Origin: Niallia taxi
GTDB taxonomy: Bacteria; Bacillota; Bacilli; Bacillales; Cytobacillaceae
Assembly: GCF_032818155.1 (NCBI RefSeq)
Contig: NZ_CP102589.1
Location: forward strand, 2,900,001 to 2,964,000
Length of the DNA: 64,000 nt
Direction: 5' to 3'
This document shows, in pieces, positions 20,962-30,149 of the stretch. Made by a program: the position numbers and the translations under genes. Numbering within the stretch: position 1 is the stretch's first letter; each line of letters opens with the position of its first letter. The notes under the pieces are model-generated. The model saw only the letters and a program-made list of their open reading frames with translations. It was not told where the DNA came from and did not search any database.

Positions 20962-20989
20962 TAAAAATAGGGAACACAATGTGCTCCCC
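20962..20989 (-). terminator. Terminator-like hairpin between tsf and pyrH
   Basis: GGGAGCACATTGTGTTCCC folds on the minus strand (one mismatch) and is followed by TATTTTTAAA. It is about 30 bases before pyrH, so it probably attenuates rather than fully separates tsf from pyrH-frr. Confidence 0.55.
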
Positions 20990-21112
20990 TTCTTAAACTT
21001 GTCGAAACACTCTCAATAGCCATTCCATGCTGCAGAGCATTAATGCTTGCAGGGGTTTTGATTAAGAGCGCATTCAATCAAATAACCATTTCATGAATGA
21101 TTCACGTTATAA

Positions 21113-21130
21113 GGAACACAGATGTGTTCC
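21113..21130 (-). other. Perfect short palindrome after tsf
   Basis: GGAACACATCTGTGTTCC is a 7-bp stem with a four-base loop about 20 bases after the tsf stop. No U tract follows. Its arm sequence (GAACAC/GTGTTC) recurs in the hairpin at 20962-20989, so the two could form alternative pairs. Confidence 0.45.
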
Positions 21131-21149
21131 TATATTGAAGTCGACAATA

Positions 21150-22034
21150 TTATTTTTTGTTTACTTGGTTCATTACTTCTTCAGCAAAGTTATCTTCACG
21201 TTTTTCGATTCCTTCTCCTACTTCGTAGCGAACGAATTCACGTAAAGTTGCACCTTTAGATTCAACGAATTGACGAACCTTTTGGTCAGGATTTTTAACG
21301 AAAGTTTGGTCAAGAACACAAACATCTTCGAAGTATTTGCCAAGGCGGCCTTCAACCATTTTCGCAACGATGTTTTCAGGTTTTCCTTCGTTAAGTGCTT
21401 GTTGTGTTAATACTTCTCTTTCGTGCTCTACTTCTTCTTGAGAAACTTGGTCACGAGAAACGTATTTAGGGTTAAGTGCAGCGATATGCATAGCAATATC
21501 TTTAGCAGCAGCGTCATCAGTAGATCCTTCCAATACTGTTAGAACACCAATGCGTCCGCCCATGTGAAGGTAAGCACCGAAAGCATCGCTATCTGTTTTT
21601 GATTTGATTTCAAAACGACGCAATGAAAGTTTTTCACCAATTTTAGCCATAGCAGTATTGATGTGTGCTTCTACAGTTGTTCCTTCTGTAATATGTTGAG
21701 CAGTAGCTTCTTCTACAGTAGCAGGTTTGTTGCTTAGAAGATGTGCTGCAAGTTCTTTAACAAGTACTTGGAAACCTTCGTTTTTAGCAACAAAGTCTGT
21801 TTCTGAGTTAACTTCAAGGATTACTGCTTCGTTACCTTCTACAGCGATGTAAGTAGTACCTTCTGCAGCAATACGGTCTGCTTTTTTAGCAGCGCTAGCG
21901 ATACCTTTTTCACGTAGGAAATCGATAGCTTTTTCGATATCACCGTTTGTTTCAGTTAGTGCTTTTTTACAATCCATCATTCCAGCACCAGTTTTTTCAC
22001 GAAGTTCTTTAACCATTTGAGCTGTTACAGCCAT
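21150..22034 (-). CDS. tsf: Translation elongation factor Ts
   Basis: EF-Ts exchanges GDP for GTP on EF-Tu. The N-terminal UBA-like domain contains [20 protein letters not shown], and the core holds the [13 protein letters not shown] motif (about residues 76-88) that contacts EF-Tu. The product is 294 aa. It lies after rpsB but is separated from it by 229 bases with a strong hairpin terminator, so its level is probably set by read-through or its own promoter. Confidence 0.97.
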   Translation of the reverse strand: MAVTAQMVKELREKTGAGMMDCKKALTETNGDIEKAIDFLREKGIASAAKKADRIAAEGTTYIAVEGNEAVILEVNSETDFVAKNEGFQVLVKELAAHLLSNKPATVEEATAQHITEGTTVEAHINTAMAKIGEKLSLRRFEIKSKTDSDAFGAYLHMGGRIGVLTVLEGSTDDAAAKDIAMHIAALNPKYVSRDQVSQEEVEHEREVLTQQALNEGKPENIVAKMVEGRLGKYFEDVCVLDQTFVKNPDQKVRQFVESKGATLREFVRYEVGEGIEKREDNFAEEVMNQVNKK

Positions 22035-22113
22035 GTTTGTTTCCTCCTTGTAATATCCGTATGTACGTATACTTATTGTTTGTCCATTTATTATTGCTTT
22101 TAAGCAATTCTCT

Positions 22114-22157
22114 TTAAAAAAAGGTGATAAGAGGGCTGCTCTTTATCACCTTTTCCA
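22114..22157 (-). terminator. Strong terminator between rpsB and tsf
   Basis: AAAAGGTGATAA and TTATCACCTTTTTTT form a stem of about 12 bp around GAGCAGCCCTC on the minus strand, with a run of seven U in the 3' arm. It lies about 110 bases after the rpsB stop and 80 bases before the tsf start. Confidence 0.85.
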
Positions 22158-22263
22158 CAAGTCCCTAAACTAGAGTGTCTAGCAAAAGACTACTAGGTTG
22201 ATAAAAACCACGGTGTGATCTCTATGCTCTGTTCGTTTTTGTAGCAGACACAGTTATTTTGAC

Positions 22264-22965
22264 TTAAGCAGTTGTTACTTCTTCGCCTTGTTTAGCTTCA
22301 AGAATAGCATCTGCCATTTTTGCAGTTAATAGTTTCACAGCACGGATTGCGTCGTCGTTCGCAGGAATAACAACATCAATTTCGTCTGGATCACAGTTTG
22401 TATCAACAATTCCAACGATTGGAATATTCAATTTATGCGCTTCAGCAACTGCAATGCGCTCTTTGCGTGGATCTACAATGAACAATGCATCTGGCATTTT
22501 TTTCATTTCTTTGATTCCGCCCAAGAATTTTTCCAAGCGCTCAAGCTCTTTGTTCAATTGAACTACTTCTTTTTTAGGAAGTACTTCAAAAGTACCGTCT
22601 TCAGACATTCTTTCGATATCTTTCAAACGAGCAATACGTTTTTGGATTGTTTCAAAGTTTGTTAAAGTTCCACCCAACCAGCGTTGGTTAACATAGTATT
22701 GACCAGAACGGATAGCTTCTTCTTTAACTGAATCTTGTGCTTGTTTTTTAGTTCCTACGAAAAGAACAGTTCCGCCGTTACCAGCAAGTTCTTTCACATA
22801 GTTGTAAGCTTCTTCAACCTTTTTAACTGTTTTTTGAAGGTCGATGATGTAGATACCGTTACGCTCCGTGAAAATGAATTTTTTCATTTTTGGGTTCCAA
22901 CGGCGAGTCTGGTGACCGAAGTGTACACCAGCTTCAAGCAATTGTTTCATTGAGATTACTGACAT
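22264..22965 (-). CDS. rpsB: 30S ribosomal protein S2
   Basis: S2 is a late-assembling small-subunit protein needed for S1 recruitment and initiation. The sequence starts [20 protein letters not shown] and carries [36 protein letters not shown] and [20 protein letters not shown], all family signatures. The product is 233 aa. A leader of about 108 nt separates it from a clear promoter and could hold an autoregulatory element, though I cannot define one. Confidence 0.97.
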   Translation of the reverse strand: MSVISMKQLLEAGVHFGHQTRRWNPKMKKFIFTERNGIYIIDLQKTVKKVEEAYNYVKELAGNGGTVLFVGTKKQAQDSVKEEAIRSGQYYVNQRWLGGTLTNFETIQKRIARLKDIERMSEDGTFEVLPKKEVVQLNKELERLEKFLGGIKEMKKMPDALFIVDPRKERIAVAEAHKLNIPIVGIVDTNCDPDEIDVVIPANDDAIRAVKLLTAKMADAILEAKQGEEVTTA

Positions 22966-23079
22966 GTTTGTTCCTCCTAGTGGTTTTGTTTTCCTCCGCT
23001 TTTTTCATATTCAATCAAAACTGTAGCAATACAGCACCAATGATTAAATCCAAAAGCGTGTGTATTAACACCGTTTTTT

Positions 23080-23108
23080 AATATAGCATATGTATGATAG
23101 ACAATCAA
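23080..23108 (-). promoter_or_regulatory. Sigma-A promoter of rpsB
   Basis: TTGATT and TATATT are 17 bases apart on the minus strand with a TG extension before the -10 (TGCTATATT). It begins right after the swrB stop, so rpsB transcription is independent of the fla/che operon. Confidence 0.65.
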
Positions 23109-23109
23109 G

Positions 23110-23718
23110 CTATTCGTGATTATTTTGTCTAAATTTCAACAATAATTCTATTTCTGTCTTCCCTTTGTTCAATTGTTTAGCAATTTCTTCAATCGTTTTA
23201 CCTTGCTCCTCAAGCTCTGTCACTACCTCAAGCAGAGTCTTTTCCTTTTCCTCTGGCTCTTCTTCTTTTTCGACAATTGCTTCTGCAACATTCTCTTCTT
23301 GAACAGCCTTTTCTTTGTTATCTTCCTCTGGAATTTGCGGCAAGATTAAATCCAGCAGCTCTTCTACATCATCATTTCCTGTAGATTTCTCAAAGGTTTG
23401 ATAGGATTTGGCCGCTGCTTTATATGTATTGATCATTGGTATTGGTTTCGGTTCATTAACTTCTAATGTGCTTCGCGGCTCTTCCTTTTTGCTTTCCTCT
23501 AGATTACTATCAAGCCTTTGAACTCTATCAAGAAACAATTCATTTTCCTCTTTTATTTCCGCAATAAAGCTCGAAACGATTTCTTCCATTTCTTCTAGAG
23601 CCTTTTCCTGACGACTTTCAAATGCTGCTAGCCTGTTTTGTCTTATAAACAGCAACGCAATGCATAGCAATGCCAAAATATTTAACGCAATACTAAAAAC
23701 AAGCAGAAAATTCACCAT
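23110..23718 (-). CDS. swrB: SwrB/YlxL-like swarming motility protein
   Basis: A membrane-anchored protein: an N-terminal hydrophobic helix (about residues 3-24) is followed by a charged coiled-coil and a long Glu-rich region. The C-terminal helix-turn-helix-like segment KTIEEIAKQLNKGKTEIELL is the part conserved in SwrB/YlxL. In B. subtilis SwrB activates basal-body assembly and the secretion switch needed for sigma-D activity. At 202 aa it is longer than B. subtilis SwrB (about 167), mainly in the acidic linker. It ends the fla/che cluster. Confidence 0.85.
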   Translation of the reverse strand: MVNFLLVFSIALNILALLCIALLFIRQNRLAAFESRQEKALEEMEEIVSSFIAEIKEENELFLDRVQRLDSNLEESKKEEPRSTLEVNEPKPIPMINTYKAAAKSYQTFEKSTGNDDVEELLDLILPQIPEEDNKEKAVQEENVAEAIVEKEEEPEEKEKTLLEVVTELEEQGKTIEEIAKQLNKGKTEIELLLKFRQNNHE

Positions 23719-23733
23719 TGTTTTTACCTCAAT

Positions 23734-24042
23734 CTATCCACTATAGTCAATAACATTTCCTTTATAAGGGTGTTCAGAAAGTAACAGCTCCTCATCTCTA
23801 TTCTGTTTTCTCTTTCCTTGAGAATCGGAGCAGCTCTTTCCATCTTTGTGTCTATTACTGGAGATATTCCCTTTTTCTTCTCCTTTAATGACAGTTGTTC
23901 TTTTTTTTATTTCTTCTTGCAAGGTGGCTTGCAGGGCATGATTGTTCATCACTTGCCCGCGCTGATCCTGCTGATCCTGTAATTTCCCTGCGTCATATGT
24001 TCTCGGCAAGGCCACCTGCATTTCGATTGCTTTTAAACTCAT
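23734..24042 (-). CDS. Conserved hypothetical protein between sigD and swrB
   Basis: A 102-aa charged, Gln-rich, soluble protein with no membrane segment. A GAGG ribosome binding site lies eight bases before the ATG, and it follows sigD by 11 bases and precedes swrB by 15, so it is expressed with them. The N-terminus EMQVALPRTYDAGKLQDQQ and the C-terminus HPYKGNVIDYSG look conserved in style and, from memory, resemble small proteins at this position in other flagellated Firmicutes. B. subtilis lacks an annotated gene here. The function is unknown. Confidence 0.75.
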   Translation of the reverse strand: MSLKAIEMQVALPRTYDAGKLQDQQDQRGQVMNNHALQATLQEEIKKRTTVIKGEEKGNISSNRHKDGKSCSDSQGKRKQNRDEELLLSEHPYKGNVIDYSG

Positions 24043-24053
24043 ATTCGAAGCCT

Positions 24054-24818
24054 CTATATTACCTTCTCTAAAGAATGTCTTAGTTTATAGATTGCCTTTG
24101 AGTGAATTTGGGAAATACGGGAAGTAGATAGGTTCATCACTTGGCCAATTTCAGTTAATGTCAGTTCTTCTTTATAAAATAAGCTAAGTACAAGCTGCTC
24201 TTTATCATTCAATGTTTCAATCATGGACGCCATTTCCTGAATCAATTCGTCTTTCATCACTTTCTCTTCCGGTATTTCCGTTTTATTGTCTCTAATTGCA
24301 AATGTTGGACCTTCCTTTTCGTCCGACTCATTCAGCTGCTCATCAATCGAAAGGACGTTGGCAAAAAAGTGCTCATTCATTGTTGAGTATACTTCGTCTG
24401 TGGATAAATCCAAGTCATCAGCAATTTCTTGAACTGTTACGTTTCTCATCATTTTCTGTTCAAGTTTTTCAATTGTTGCCTCAATTTTCTTTGTCTTTTC
24501 TCGAGTTCCTCTTGAAAGCCAGTCTTCCTTTCTCAAGCCGTCAATAATGCTGCCTCTAATGCGAAAAGACGCATATGTGTCAAATTTCAGGTCACGCTTC
24601 GGATCAAATCTTTCTAGTGCATCATAAAGTCCAATCATGCCTAAACTGTTCAACTCTTCTCTTGAGACGCTTTTAGGAAGACCTACAGAGATGCGCTGGA
24701 CGTGAAAACTAACAAGCGGCATATACTTTTTTATTAACGTATTGCATGCATCTGTGTCCCTATTTGTGTTCCACATCTCCCATGCATTCTTCTCCTCTAA
24801 TGTCGTCTCATTTGCCAT
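24054..24818 (-). CDS. sigD: RNA polymerase sigma factor SigD (FliA family)
   Basis: The motility sigma factor directs late flagellar, autolysin and chemoreceptor genes. Region 2 is intact (EELNSLGMIGLYDALERFDP, then KFDTYASFRIRGSIIDGLR and DWLSRGTREK), and region 4 ends with the helix-turn-helix LTLTEIGQVMNLSTSRISQI. GGAGG six bases before the ATG at 24818 sets the start, giving 254 aa as in B. subtilis. Unlike B. subtilis, where cheD and sigD are close, about 520 non-coding bases with two terminator-like hairpins precede it here. Confidence 0.96.
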   Translation of the reverse strand: MANETTLEEKNAWEMWNTNRDTDACNTLIKKYMPLVSFHVQRISVGLPKSVSREELNSLGMIGLYDALERFDPKRDLKFDTYASFRIRGSIIDGLRKEDWLSRGTREKTKKIEATIEKLEQKMMRNVTVQEIADDLDLSTDEVYSTMNEHFFANVLSIDEQLNESDEKEGPTFAIRDNKTEIPEEKVMKDELIQEMASMIETLNDKEQLVLSLFYKEELTLTEIGQVMNLSTSRISQIHSKAIYKLRHSLEKVI

Positions 24819-24983
24819 AAACATCCTCCTCGAACAGCAATACTATTTATTAGTTATATTTATTTCTTTATTTTGAACTCTCTCGACCATATCCATACTA
24901 AAAACCTTCTTTATATATAATAGAAGAGGTTTTATGCTTATCTCCTCTGTACTGAAGATAAAATCTGTTTTATATCATAATCA

Positions 24984-25030
24984 CAAAACAAAATAGTGCT
25001 TTCCTACCCAATATGAGAAATGCACTATTC
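24984..25030 (-). terminator. Terminator-like hairpin upstream of sigD
   Basis: AATAGTGC and GCACTATT pair on the minus strand across a 22-base loop and are followed by TTTTGTTTTG. An extended -10 like TGATATAAA lies just downstream (24969-24977), but I see no convincing -35. The rest of 24819-25266 is A/T-rich without genes. Confidence 0.5.
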
Positions 25031-25266
25031 AATCCAATAAGACGCATATCCTATATTAGTTTTAAAGAAAACATCTAAATTAAAAGATGGAAACCTGTAT
25101 ATTCAATGGTTATACAGCTCTCCGCCTCTTAAACTTTACCACTGTCGAAATTTCTGCGGAATAGTACTTTAAACCTATTTTTGTTGCAAATTTACTATAT
25201 GTAAAAATAAGGATGGTTTTTTTAGTCTTTTATAGTTCTTCAAGCCTATTTTATAGGCTTCCTAAT

Positions 25267-25300
25267 TAAAAAAAGCCTGCACTTCATCAGTGTCAGACTT
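25267..25300 (-). terminator. Terminator downstream of cheD
   Basis: AGTCTGACACT and AGTGCAGGCT pair with two mismatches around GATGA on the minus strand, followed by a run of seven T. A further short hairpin AAGCCTA/TAGGCTT lies at 25242-25260. Together they should reduce read-through from the fla/che operon into sigD. Confidence 0.75.
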
Positions 25301-25340
25301 TACTATATTGTCCACCTTATGGGATATTTCAGATAAATCT

Positions 25341-25838
25341 TTATATAATATGTGTTCCTTTATTAACAGTACGTATCATCAGTTCATGTGTTGCTGGATT
25401 AAACTCGATTGTTCTCCCGCTGTTGCCGCCGACATCTTCTGCCCAAATTTTGATATTGAGTGTATTTAATGCCTTCTTGACCGCCTCGACATTGCGTGGA
25501 CCAATTCTCATAACATCACTTGTTCCGCTAAATTGAAACATTTGTGCTCCACCGGCAATTTTTGCCTTTAAGGAAAACTTACTTGCCCCCAGTTCTCCTA
25601 ACTTGTTTACTAGCTCCGTTATGGCTGTATCAGCAAATTTAGCAATATTGACAGGTCCACTCTTGCTTAATGATGAATCAGGAAGCATGATATGCGCTAA
25701 ACCTGCAATAGACCTTCTCTCATCATATAAAATGATGCCAACACAAGATCCAAGCCCGGAAGTCCTTATTAACTCCGGTGCTTTGACTGTGTTCATATCC
25801 GCTATACCAACCTTCACGATAGTAGCTTGATCAATCAT
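25341..25838 (-). CDS. cheD: Chemoreceptor glutamine deamidase CheD
   Basis: CheD deamidates Gln residues of chemoreceptors and binds CheC to stimulate its phosphatase activity. The catalytic Cys32 in [13 protein letters not shown] and His49 in GLAHIMLP are present, and the [14 protein letters not shown] segment appears as [14 protein letters not shown]. The product is 165 aa. Its ATG overlaps the end of cheC by eight bases, consistent with the CheC-CheD partnership. Confidence 0.96.
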   Translation of the reverse strand: MIDQATIVKVGIADMNTVKAPELIRTSGLGSCVGIILYDERRSIAGLAHIMLPDSSLSKSGPVNIAKFADTAITELVNKLGELGASKFSLKAKIAGGAQMFQFSGTSDVMRIGPRNVEAVKKALNTLNIKIWAEDVGGNSGRTIEFNPATHELMIRTVNKGTHII

Positions 25839-26469
25839 CGAGCTTCACTCCCAATGATTCAAACAATGTGTGAAAGGAATCAGGGTCTGGGAGCAGGAAA
25901 AAATGACCCTTAACCGTTTCAGAAAGTGATTTATCATCTTCATTGAGGGCAGTGTTGATGACAATAGCATAGTCGCTTACTTGTGATAATTCAATCAACC
26001 CATAGCTTACTATTGCTCCAACCATGTCAATTGCAAGTGCAGGAACAGATGGATATAGAGATAGATTAGTAAAATCCGACAATGCGGACAAATAAGACCC
26101 TGACAAAATATTGCCTAGCTCCTGTAAAGCAGATAAGGATAGCTCATCATATGGTTCGGACAATTGTGCTGTTTCGTCCCCTATCATGTCCCTGATAAAA
26201 TTTGTTGCTTGTTCAATTGGGAGCATAAAGAACATACTGCCAGGCGCATCTCCTTCAATCCTAAGAAATACTCCTGCAGCAATATTGTCAGATCCTCCTG
26301 CCATATCCATCATTTCATCGAAAGACACTATTTCCACATTGGGAACTTTCATATCAATCTTTTTATTAAGAAGCTTGGAAAGAGCAGTAGCAGCATTGCC
26401 AGCACCAATATTTCCAATCTCCCGTAATATATCAAGATGAAGAGAAGTAATCTTATCTGTGAAGCCCAT
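25831..26469 (-). CDS. cheC: CheY-P phosphatase CheC
   Basis: CheC dephosphorylates CheY-P and works with CheD in adaptation. Two copies of the phosphatase motif are visible: [19 protein letters not shown] (about 15-33) and [18 protein letters not shown] (about 115-132), both with the Glu and Asn that act in catalysis. The product is 212 aa. It shares this fold with FliY encoded upstream. Its start overlaps the cheW stop by one base. Confidence 0.95.
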   Translation of the reverse strand: MGFTDKITSLHLDILREIGNIGAGNAATALSKLLNKKIDMKVPNVEIVSFDEMMDMAGGSDNIAAGVFLRIEGDAPGSMFFMLPIEQATNFIRDMIGDETAQLSEPYDELSLSALQELGNILSGSYLSALSDFTNLSLYPSVPALAIDMVGAIVSYGLIELSQVSDYAIVINTALNEDDKSLSETVKGHFFLLPDPDSFHTLFESLGVKLDD

Positions 26470-26939
26470 TAAAGTTCACTTCTAGCATATTTTTTTAACT
26501 CTTCTCGATCAAACACTCTTTCTAAGTTAACAAGAATAAGCAAACGCTTGTCTACCTTCACAACACCACTGATGTAATCAACTTCCTGGCCGCCAACCAC
26601 TTCTGGAGCAGGCTCAAAATCACCAGAATCCACATCAACAACATCGTTTGCAGCGTCAACAATCAATCCGACTTCCATGTCCTCTATCGCAATGATAATA
26701 ATACGTGTCTGATCAGTATGTGCTATTTCCTCCAGATCAAAGCGTCTGCGTAAATCAATGATTGGTGTTACGACACCGCGCAGGTTTATTACCCCTTTAA
26801 CAAATGGAGCAATGTTAGGAATTCTCGTAATGTGCATGATTTTTTCAATTGATCTTACATCATTCACAGGAATCGCATACTCTTTTCCCTTCAGTTCGAA
26901 AATAATCAGTTTTACTTCTGTTGAAACCGATTCTACCAT
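26469..26939 (-). CDS. cheW: Chemotaxis coupling protein CheW
   Basis: CheW links chemoreceptors to the kinase CheA at the membrane array. It is a single CheW domain of 156 aa with IFELKGKEYAIPVNDVRSIE, the receptor/kinase contact region GVINLRGVVTPIIDLRRRF, and DAANDVVDVD. It lies between cheA and cheC as in B. subtilis. Confidence 0.96.
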   Translation of the reverse strand: MVESVSTEVKLIIFELKGKEYAIPVNDVRSIEKIMHITRIPNIAPFVKGVINLRGVVTPIIDLRRRFDLEEIAHTDQTRIIIIAIEDMEVGLIVDAANDVVDVDSGDFEPAPEVVGGQEVDYISGVVKVDKRLLILVNLERVFDREELKKYARSEL

Positions 26940-26986
26940 TTCATTCCTTCCTCTCTATCAACCGATCTTTGCATCAAATTTAACGG

Positions 26987-29020
26987 TTATTTAATCAAAG
27001 CGTTGCAATCAACGATTAAGGCTACTTGTCCATCTCCTAATATTGTTGCACCAGAAATAGCAAATGCATTTGCTAAATAGTTTCCAAGTGATTTCAATAC
27101 GACTTCTTGCTGTCCAATAAAGGAATCAACAACAAATCCTGCGAGCTTTTCACCTTTTCTTACAATGACAACAGAATAGAACTCTTCTTCTTCTTTCGTT
27201 TCTGGAACCTCAAAGATATCCTTCAAGAATAGAAGTGGAACTACTTTGCCACGGAAATCAATTACCGTTTGGTTATGTGCTTGAAGCACATCCTGCTTAT
27301 TAACGATTGCCGTTTCAATAATAGATGATAAAGGAATCGCATATTTTTCCTGCTGGATTTCCACAAGCATCACAGAAATGATAGAAAGTGTTAATGGCAA
27401 CTGGATAGAGAATAAGGAACCTTTTCCTTCCTGTGATTCAATCGTTATTGTTCCGCCAAGTGATTCAATCGTGCTTTTTACAACATCAAGACCTACACCG
27501 CGACCAGAAATATCGGAAATTTTATCTGCTGTTGAGAAGCCAGATGCCAGAATTAACTCTGCAATCTGTGAATCAGTCAAGCTATTAGCTGTTTCTTGTG
27601 TGATAATCCCTTTGCTTAATGCCTTTTGAAGTACTTTTTCTTTATTGATTCCAGCACCGTCGTCCTCAAGTTCAATAAACACATGGTTTCCACTATGATA
27701 AGCTCTGAGTACTACTGTTCCTTCTTCATTTTTACCATTAGCTCTTCTAACCTCTGGAGACTCCACTCCATGGTCCAAAGCATTTCTTATAAGATGGACA
27801 AGAGGATCACCGATTTCATCAATTACTGTTCTGTCCAATTCTGTTTCCGCGCCAATAATCTCAAGATTGATTTTTTTGTTCAAATCCCTTGCTAGCTGTC
27901 TTACCATACGAGGGAATCGATTAAATACAGTCTCAACAGGCACCATTCTCATATTTAAAATAATGTTTTGAAGGTCACCAGTGATTCTTGACATTCTTTC
28001 GACCGTTTCATGGAGCTCTTGAACCTGAAGATCTTGTGAGATTTGATCTAATCTTCCTCTGTCAATGACTAGCTCCTCAAACAGGTTCATTAAAATATCA
28101 AGACGTTCAATGTTAACTCTGATTGTTTTGCTTGATTGCTTCGCCACAACTGCAGGCTTTTCCTCTTCTTTTTTCGGTGCTGCAGCAGGTTGAATAGGTA
28201 CTGAGCTTTCTTGAGCTTGTGGAGCAGCTTCCTCTTCCGCCACTTCCTCTACACTCAACTCAGAAGCAGAGAAACTATTTACATTTACTTTTTCTACTTC
28301 AGATACCTTCATAATTTTCGCTTCAATCGTACTAGGCTCTTCCTTAGAAATAATTGTAACCATGAAAGAATACTCGAACTTTTCTTCTTCCAATTCCTCA
28401 ACAGGAGGATTTGATTTAATGACTTCACCTAATGATTCCAATGCTTCAAAAATCATAAATACCCTTGCTGCTTTTAGCAGACAGTTTTGACTTAACGAAA
28501 TCTCAATTTCATATGTGTTGAAGCCTTGTTCTTTTGATTGCTGCATAACAGTGATTTCGAATTCATCATAGCTGCTTCCAGGTAGTGATACTTCACCTAC
28601 AGCAGTTGCCGTTTGATTTGCAGCTGTGTCAACAAATGCTTCACCGCTTTCAATTGCTACTAGCTTTTTCACTACATCCTCTACATTTCTTTTTCCGTCA
28701 CCACCGCTTGCAATCGATTCTACCATTGCTTCTAGGTCATCTACTGCAAGGAAGATAACATCTAATACTTCAGGTGTAACAGAAATTTTCTCGTTTCTAA
28801 TTGCATCAAGAACATTCTCCATTTGGTGGGTAAGGCTCGCAAGATCTTCGTATCCCATTGTCGCAGACATACCTTTTAATGTATGAGCAGAACGGAATAT
28901 CTCGTTAACAATTTGCAGGTTTTCTGGATTTTTTTCTAATTCCAATAATTGTTCGTTACATGTTTGCAAATGCTCCTTGCTTTCTTCAATAAAAACTTCT
29001 AAATACTGGCTCATCTCCAT
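26987..29020 (-). CDS. cheA: Chemotaxis histidine kinase CheA
   Basis: CheA autophosphorylates and passes phosphate to CheY and CheB. The order is: P1 Hpt domain with His46 in FRSAHTLKGMSATMG; the P2 response-regulator-binding domain (about 155-255); an Ala/Glu-rich linker; the P3 dimer helices; the P4 ATPase with LIRNALDHGVE (N box) and GRGVGLDVVKS (G box); and the C-terminal CheW-like P5. The product is 677 aa, close to B. subtilis (672). GGGGTG lies eight bases before the ATG. Confidence 0.97.
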   Translation of the reverse strand: MEMSQYLEVFIEESKEHLQTCNEQLLELEKNPENLQIVNEIFRSAHTLKGMSATMGYEDLASLTHQMENVLDAIRNEKISVTPEVLDVIFLAVDDLEAMVESIASGGDGKRNVEDVVKKLVAIESGEAFVDTAANQTATAVGEVSLPGSSYDEFEITVMQQSKEQGFNTYEIEISLSQNCLLKAARVFMIFEALESLGEVIKSNPPVEELEEEKFEYSFMVTIISKEEPSTIEAKIMKVSEVEKVNVNSFSASELSVEEVAEEEAAPQAQESSVPIQPAAAPKKEEEKPAVVAKQSSKTIRVNIERLDILMNLFEELVIDRGRLDQISQDLQVQELHETVERMSRITGDLQNIILNMRMVPVETVFNRFPRMVRQLARDLNKKINLEIIGAETELDRTVIDEIGDPLVHLIRNALDHGVESPEVRRANGKNEEGTVVLRAYHSGNHVFIELEDDGAGINKEKVLQKALSKGIITQETANSLTDSQIAELILASGFSTADKISDISGRGVGLDVVKSTIESLGGTITIESQEGKGSLFSIQLPLTLSIISVMLVEIQQEKYAIPLSSIIETAIVNKQDVLQAHNQTVIDFRGKVVPLLFLKDIFEVPETKEEEEFYSVVIVRKGEKLAGFVVDSFIGQQEVVLKSLGNYLANAFAISGATILGDGQVALIVDCNALIK

Positions 29021-29041
29021 AAATTTTACACCCCTTGGCGT

Positions 29042-30139
29042 TTATACATACTTCATTATTGTTTGTGCAATATTTTCTACATTTTGGACTTCATCTACAT
29101 AGTTTGTCGCGATGGCAGCCTTTGGCATTCCAAAAACGATGGACGTTTCCTTCGATTCTGCAATGGACTTGACTCGTCCAGAGTTTACAAGCTTGATAAG
29201 CCCATTCGTTCCGTCTGAACCCATTCCGGTCATTATAACCGCAAGCTTGTCATAGTTATTTAATTCACTTGCCGACTCAAACATAACATCCACGCTTGGT
29301 CTATGACCATTTACAGGGGTCGATTGGTCTAGTTCGATCACAAGGCTGTTCCCTGAGGATTTCACTCTCAAGTGATATCCCCCTGGAGCAATATATGCTA
29401 TCCCTTTTTGTATCGATTCCCCGTCTTCCGCTTCCTTAACTGTTATCTCTGAAAGAGTGTTAAGCCTGTTAGCAAGTGACTGAGTAAAGCCTGCTGGCAT
29501 ATGCTGAACAATTAAAATCGGTGCATTAATACTTGCAGGCAATTTTGTGATGACATGCTGTAATGCTCTTGGCCCGCCTGTTGAAGTTCCTAAGACGATA
29601 AGTTTACTTGAGGCGGGATTCCATTTTGAATCTACTGTTTTTACTGTTTTTTCTTCTTTTGGTTCTATTTTACTATAACCAACTCTGTTACTAATAGGTT
29701 TTTTATCCTGTATAGGAGAAATCAACAGTTTAGACAGCTTTACCTTACTTGCTGAAACTACTTTTTCGATTAATTCATCCTTAACCTTATATAAATCAAG
29801 AGATATCGCTCCAGATGGCTTAGCGATAAAATCAATGGCACCGATTTGCATAGCCTGAATCGTATTCTCTGCTCCTACCTTCGTTGTGCTCGAAAGCATG
29901 ATAACAGGGACTGGACAATCCTTCATAATTCGTTCCAATGCACTAATGCCATCCATAATTGGCATCTCAACATCCATCGTTACTACATCGGGTTTAAGTT
30001 CCTTGATTTTTTTTAATGCATCTTGTCCATTTCTGGCAGTGCCTACGACTGACATGCGTGAGTCTTCTGTAAGAAAATCAGTTATAAGTTTACGCATAAA
30101 AGCCGAATCGTCGACAATCAAGATTTTTATTTTTCCCAC
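29042..30139 (-). CDS. cheB: Chemoreceptor methylesterase/deamidase CheB
   Basis: CheB demethylates receptors when phosphorylated. The N-terminal receiver domain has the acidic pair in ILIVDDSAF and the phospho-acceptor Asp56 in TMDVEMPIMDG. The C-terminal esterase domain carries the Ser-His-Asp triad in GTSTGGPRAL, VQHMPAGFTQ and GMGSDGTNG. I favour a GTG start at 30139: GTGGAG lies five bases upstream and the protein then starts close to the receiver domain. A frame open to 30160 overlaps flhG. Confidence 0.95.
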   Translation of the reverse strand: MGKIKILIVDDSAFMRKLITDFLTEDSRMSVVGTARNGQDALKKIKELKPDVVTMDVEMPIMDGISALERIMKDCPVPVIMLSSTTKVGAENTIQAMQIGAIDFIAKPSGAISLDLYKVKDELIEKVVSASKVKLSKLLISPIQDKKPISNRVGYSKIEPKEEKTVKTVDSKWNPASSKLIVLGTSTGGPRALQHVITKLPASINAPILIVQHMPAGFTQSLANRLNTLSEITVKEAEDGESIQKGIAYIAPGGYHLRVKSSGNSLVIELDQSTPVNGHRPSVDVMFESASELNNYDKLAVIMTGMGSDGTNGLIKLVNSGRVKSIAESKETSIVFGMPKAAIATNYVDEVQNVENIAQTIMKYV

Positions 30140-30149
30140 GACAACTCCA

